A stretch of DNA of 64,000 bases, taken from CBDBIG01 sp965205845 [NCBI: bacterium]. Its GTDB lineage: Bacteria; SAR324. Positions 62,767-64,000 of the stretch are shown piece by piece. Numbering within the stretch: position 1 is the first letter of the stretch; each line of letters starts with the position of its first letter. The notes under the pieces are model-generated. The model saw only the letters and a list, made by a program, of their open reading frames with translations, did no database searches and had not been told where the DNA came from. Location: assembly GCA_965205845.1 (NCBI GenBank), contig CBDBIG010000002.1, positions 496,001 through 560,000 of the forward strand, in the 5' to 3' direction. Position numbers and translations under genes: made by a program.

Positions 62767-64000
62767 TTATTTTTTACCGCCACGGCTAACCTTGGCAGCC
62801 TTTTTTAAACGGGCTGCCCGCAAAAGCCATGCAACGGCCTCGGGCAAGTGATCAAACACATGGCCGCCCCTTGCGCTAAAGTTGGCAGGGAGGTTTATTT
62901 CGGTGGTTTTGCCTTTGCCTGTACGCACTAGCAGCGGGATCACACCATGCTCGGATCCACATTGCAGGTCGCTTGCTTGGTCGCCAATCATCCATGCATT
63001 GTGTATCCTCAAGCCATGGTCGTTGCAAGCACGCAACAACATACCCACAGCGGGTTTGCGATCGGGGTGCTTACGCCGATAAATTCCTTGGCCGTCTGGA
63101 TGATGGGGGCAGTAATAATGGGCATCAAACCGCGCTTTGTGTCGGGCCAGCTGGGCCTGGAGCTGCTTGGCGCTCTCATTCACAAAGCCTTCATCAACAA
63201 TGCCCCGCGCCACCGCCGATTGATTGCTAACAACCACCACGGCATGGCCACTGTCGTTGAGTTGTTTGATGGCTTCGCCCACCCCCTCAAGCAATTCCAC
63301 CTGCTTTAAGTCGCTTAAATAGTGCACATCCTCGATCAGTACGCCATCGCGATCTAAAAACACAGGAGGCAATGCTTGGTTAAAGGCGGGTTTTTTGCGT
63401 GGCGGATTGGGGGTATTTGGGAGTGGTGGCGGGCTAGGGTAACCCGCCTTGGCCACCTTGGCCAAAAACCTGCGATTAAGGGGGGTAAAATCTGCTGGTA
63501 ATAATGGAAAGCGCCAGCGCTTGTGTGCCCACAGGTAGGCTTCCGGGCAGCGTCTAATTTCGGATTCAAGGGCTTGGTGTAACGCCTGCGCATGGTACAA
63601 AATAATCTCTTCTTTGCTGGTATTGGGTGGTGCAGGAGGCATGGCCATAAACGAAAGGCGATAACGCCCATTTGGCTGGCGGATGCTATAACTATGCACC
63701 AGCGAGGTGTTGGTGCGTTGTGCAAGCAAGCTCGATCCTGGGGCGATGCTTGACAGTTGTCCAAAAAAATAAACCCAGTACTGCTTGCGGCTGTAGTGTT
63801 GGTCGGATAGCAGGCACAGCACCTGGTTTTTTTGCCTTAAAACACCCAATAAACCGCGCATGCCCTGCTTTTTGCTAATGGTTACAGCATTTTTTCTGCG
63901 GTAGTGGTTCACCCAACGATCGACCCAAGTATGGTTCAAGTACCCCGTATACACCTTCACGTTAAAGCCATAATGGTGCAGGGCAGGGCAAATCCACTCC
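62767..64000 (-). CDS. LpxL-like acyltransferase fused to GmhB-like HAD phosphatase (5' end outside window)
   Basis: The frame is open beyond 64000. Residues before ~170 follow the lauroyl/myristoyl acyltransferase pattern: EWICPALHHYGFNVKVYTGY, RKNAVTISKKQGMRGLLGVL, LCLLSDQHYSRKQYWVYFFG, RRCPEAYLWAHKRWRF. The HxxxWE catalytic motif would lie off the edge. From ~195 it is a HAD phosphatase like GmhB: VFLDRDGVLIEDVHYLSD, VVVSNQSAVARG, YYCPHHPDGQGI, RKPAVGMLLRACNDHGL, MIGDQASDLQCGSEHG. The zinc-loop Cys pair of GmhB (CxC before RKP) is missing. Lipid A acylation and heptose synthesis in one chain would be unusual. Confidence 0.85.
   Translation of the reverse strand, partial: EWICPALHHYGFNVKVYTGYLNHTWVDRWVNHYRRKNAVTISKKQGMRGLLGVLRQKNQVLCLLSDQHYSRKQYWVYFFGQLSSIAPGSSLLAQRTNTSLVHSYSIRQPNGRYRLSFMAMPPAPPNTSKEEIILYHAQALHQALESEIRRCPEAYLWAHKRWRFPLLPADFTPLNRRFLAKVAKAGYPSPPPLPNTPNPPRKKPAFNQALPPVFLDRDGVLIEDVHYLSDLKQVELLEGVGEAIKQLNDSGHAVVVVSNQSAVARGIVDEGFVNESAKQLQAQLARHKARFDAHYYCPHHPDGQGIYRRKHPDRKPAVGMLLRACNDHGLRIHNAWMIGDQASDLQCGSEHGVIPLLVRTGKGKTTEINLPANFSARGGHVFDHLPEAVAWLLRAARLKKAAKVSRGGKK

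Overview
The window is a Gram-negative bacterial chromosome segment of about 50% GC, most likely from a Pseudomonadota member. It carries lipid A and heptose genes (lpxD, lpxK, an LpxL-like acyltransferase fused to a GmhB-like phosphatase), ubiE for quinone synthesis, tatC, ftsA-ftsZ and many exported envelope proteins. I cannot assign a genus. No rRNA, tRNA or CRISPR array was seen.

Layout. 1-3.9 kb: rimP-nusA-infB on the minus strand. 4.2-10.3 kb: an FAH-family enzyme, a large exported TPR protein, bolA and an SDR reductase. 10.6-12.2 kb: a ParA-like ATPase with a partner gene. 12.6-17.6 kb: lpxD, rlmE, a ComEC-type channel and a prepilin-peptidase-like protein. 17.6-22.4 kb: a long gap, then ftsA and ftsZ. 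22.6-31.9 kb: a triple-FHA membrane protein, argB, a YidD-like exported protein, and the minus-strand run methyltransferase, lpxK, DUF192, tmk, holB. 32-42 kb: a frameshifted Gfo/Idh oxidoreductase, metH, an oligopeptide-type binding protein, ubiE and a standalone AICAR formyltransferase. 41.8-49.5 kb: three envelope proteins (LPP20-like, SLH lipoprotein, FlgT-like), a ThiE/TenI protein, an exported WD40 protein and tatC. 49.6-58.4 kb: a decayed Mu-like prophage. 58.9-64 kb: a degenerate nuclease, a small membrane protein, a double-SPOR membrane protein and the LpxL-GmhB fusion, which runs off the edge.

Two things stand out. First, the prophage has lost large blocks and many of its genes are frameshifted, yet it keeps one intact 697-residue protein. 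In this protein a Mu gpF (MuF) head domain is fused to a kinase-like domain and then to a C-terminal R-S-E type ADP-ribosyltransferase. A 73-residue ORF overlaps its stop codon and is a candidate immunity gene. This looks like a MuF-type polymorphic toxin with two effector domains.

Second, the window is unusually full of short tandem duplications (units of 9 to 239 bp). Several units span the 3' end of one gene plus the start codon of the next: rimP|nusA, methyltransferase|lpxK, ftsZ|next ORF, gpT|gp35. Such units leave both real genes intact and add orphan gene ends and decoy starts. Units inside host genes (9, 18, 84 bp) are multiples of three. In the decayed prophage a 56-59 bp unit breaks the frame. 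This fits frequent tandem duplication filtered by selection.
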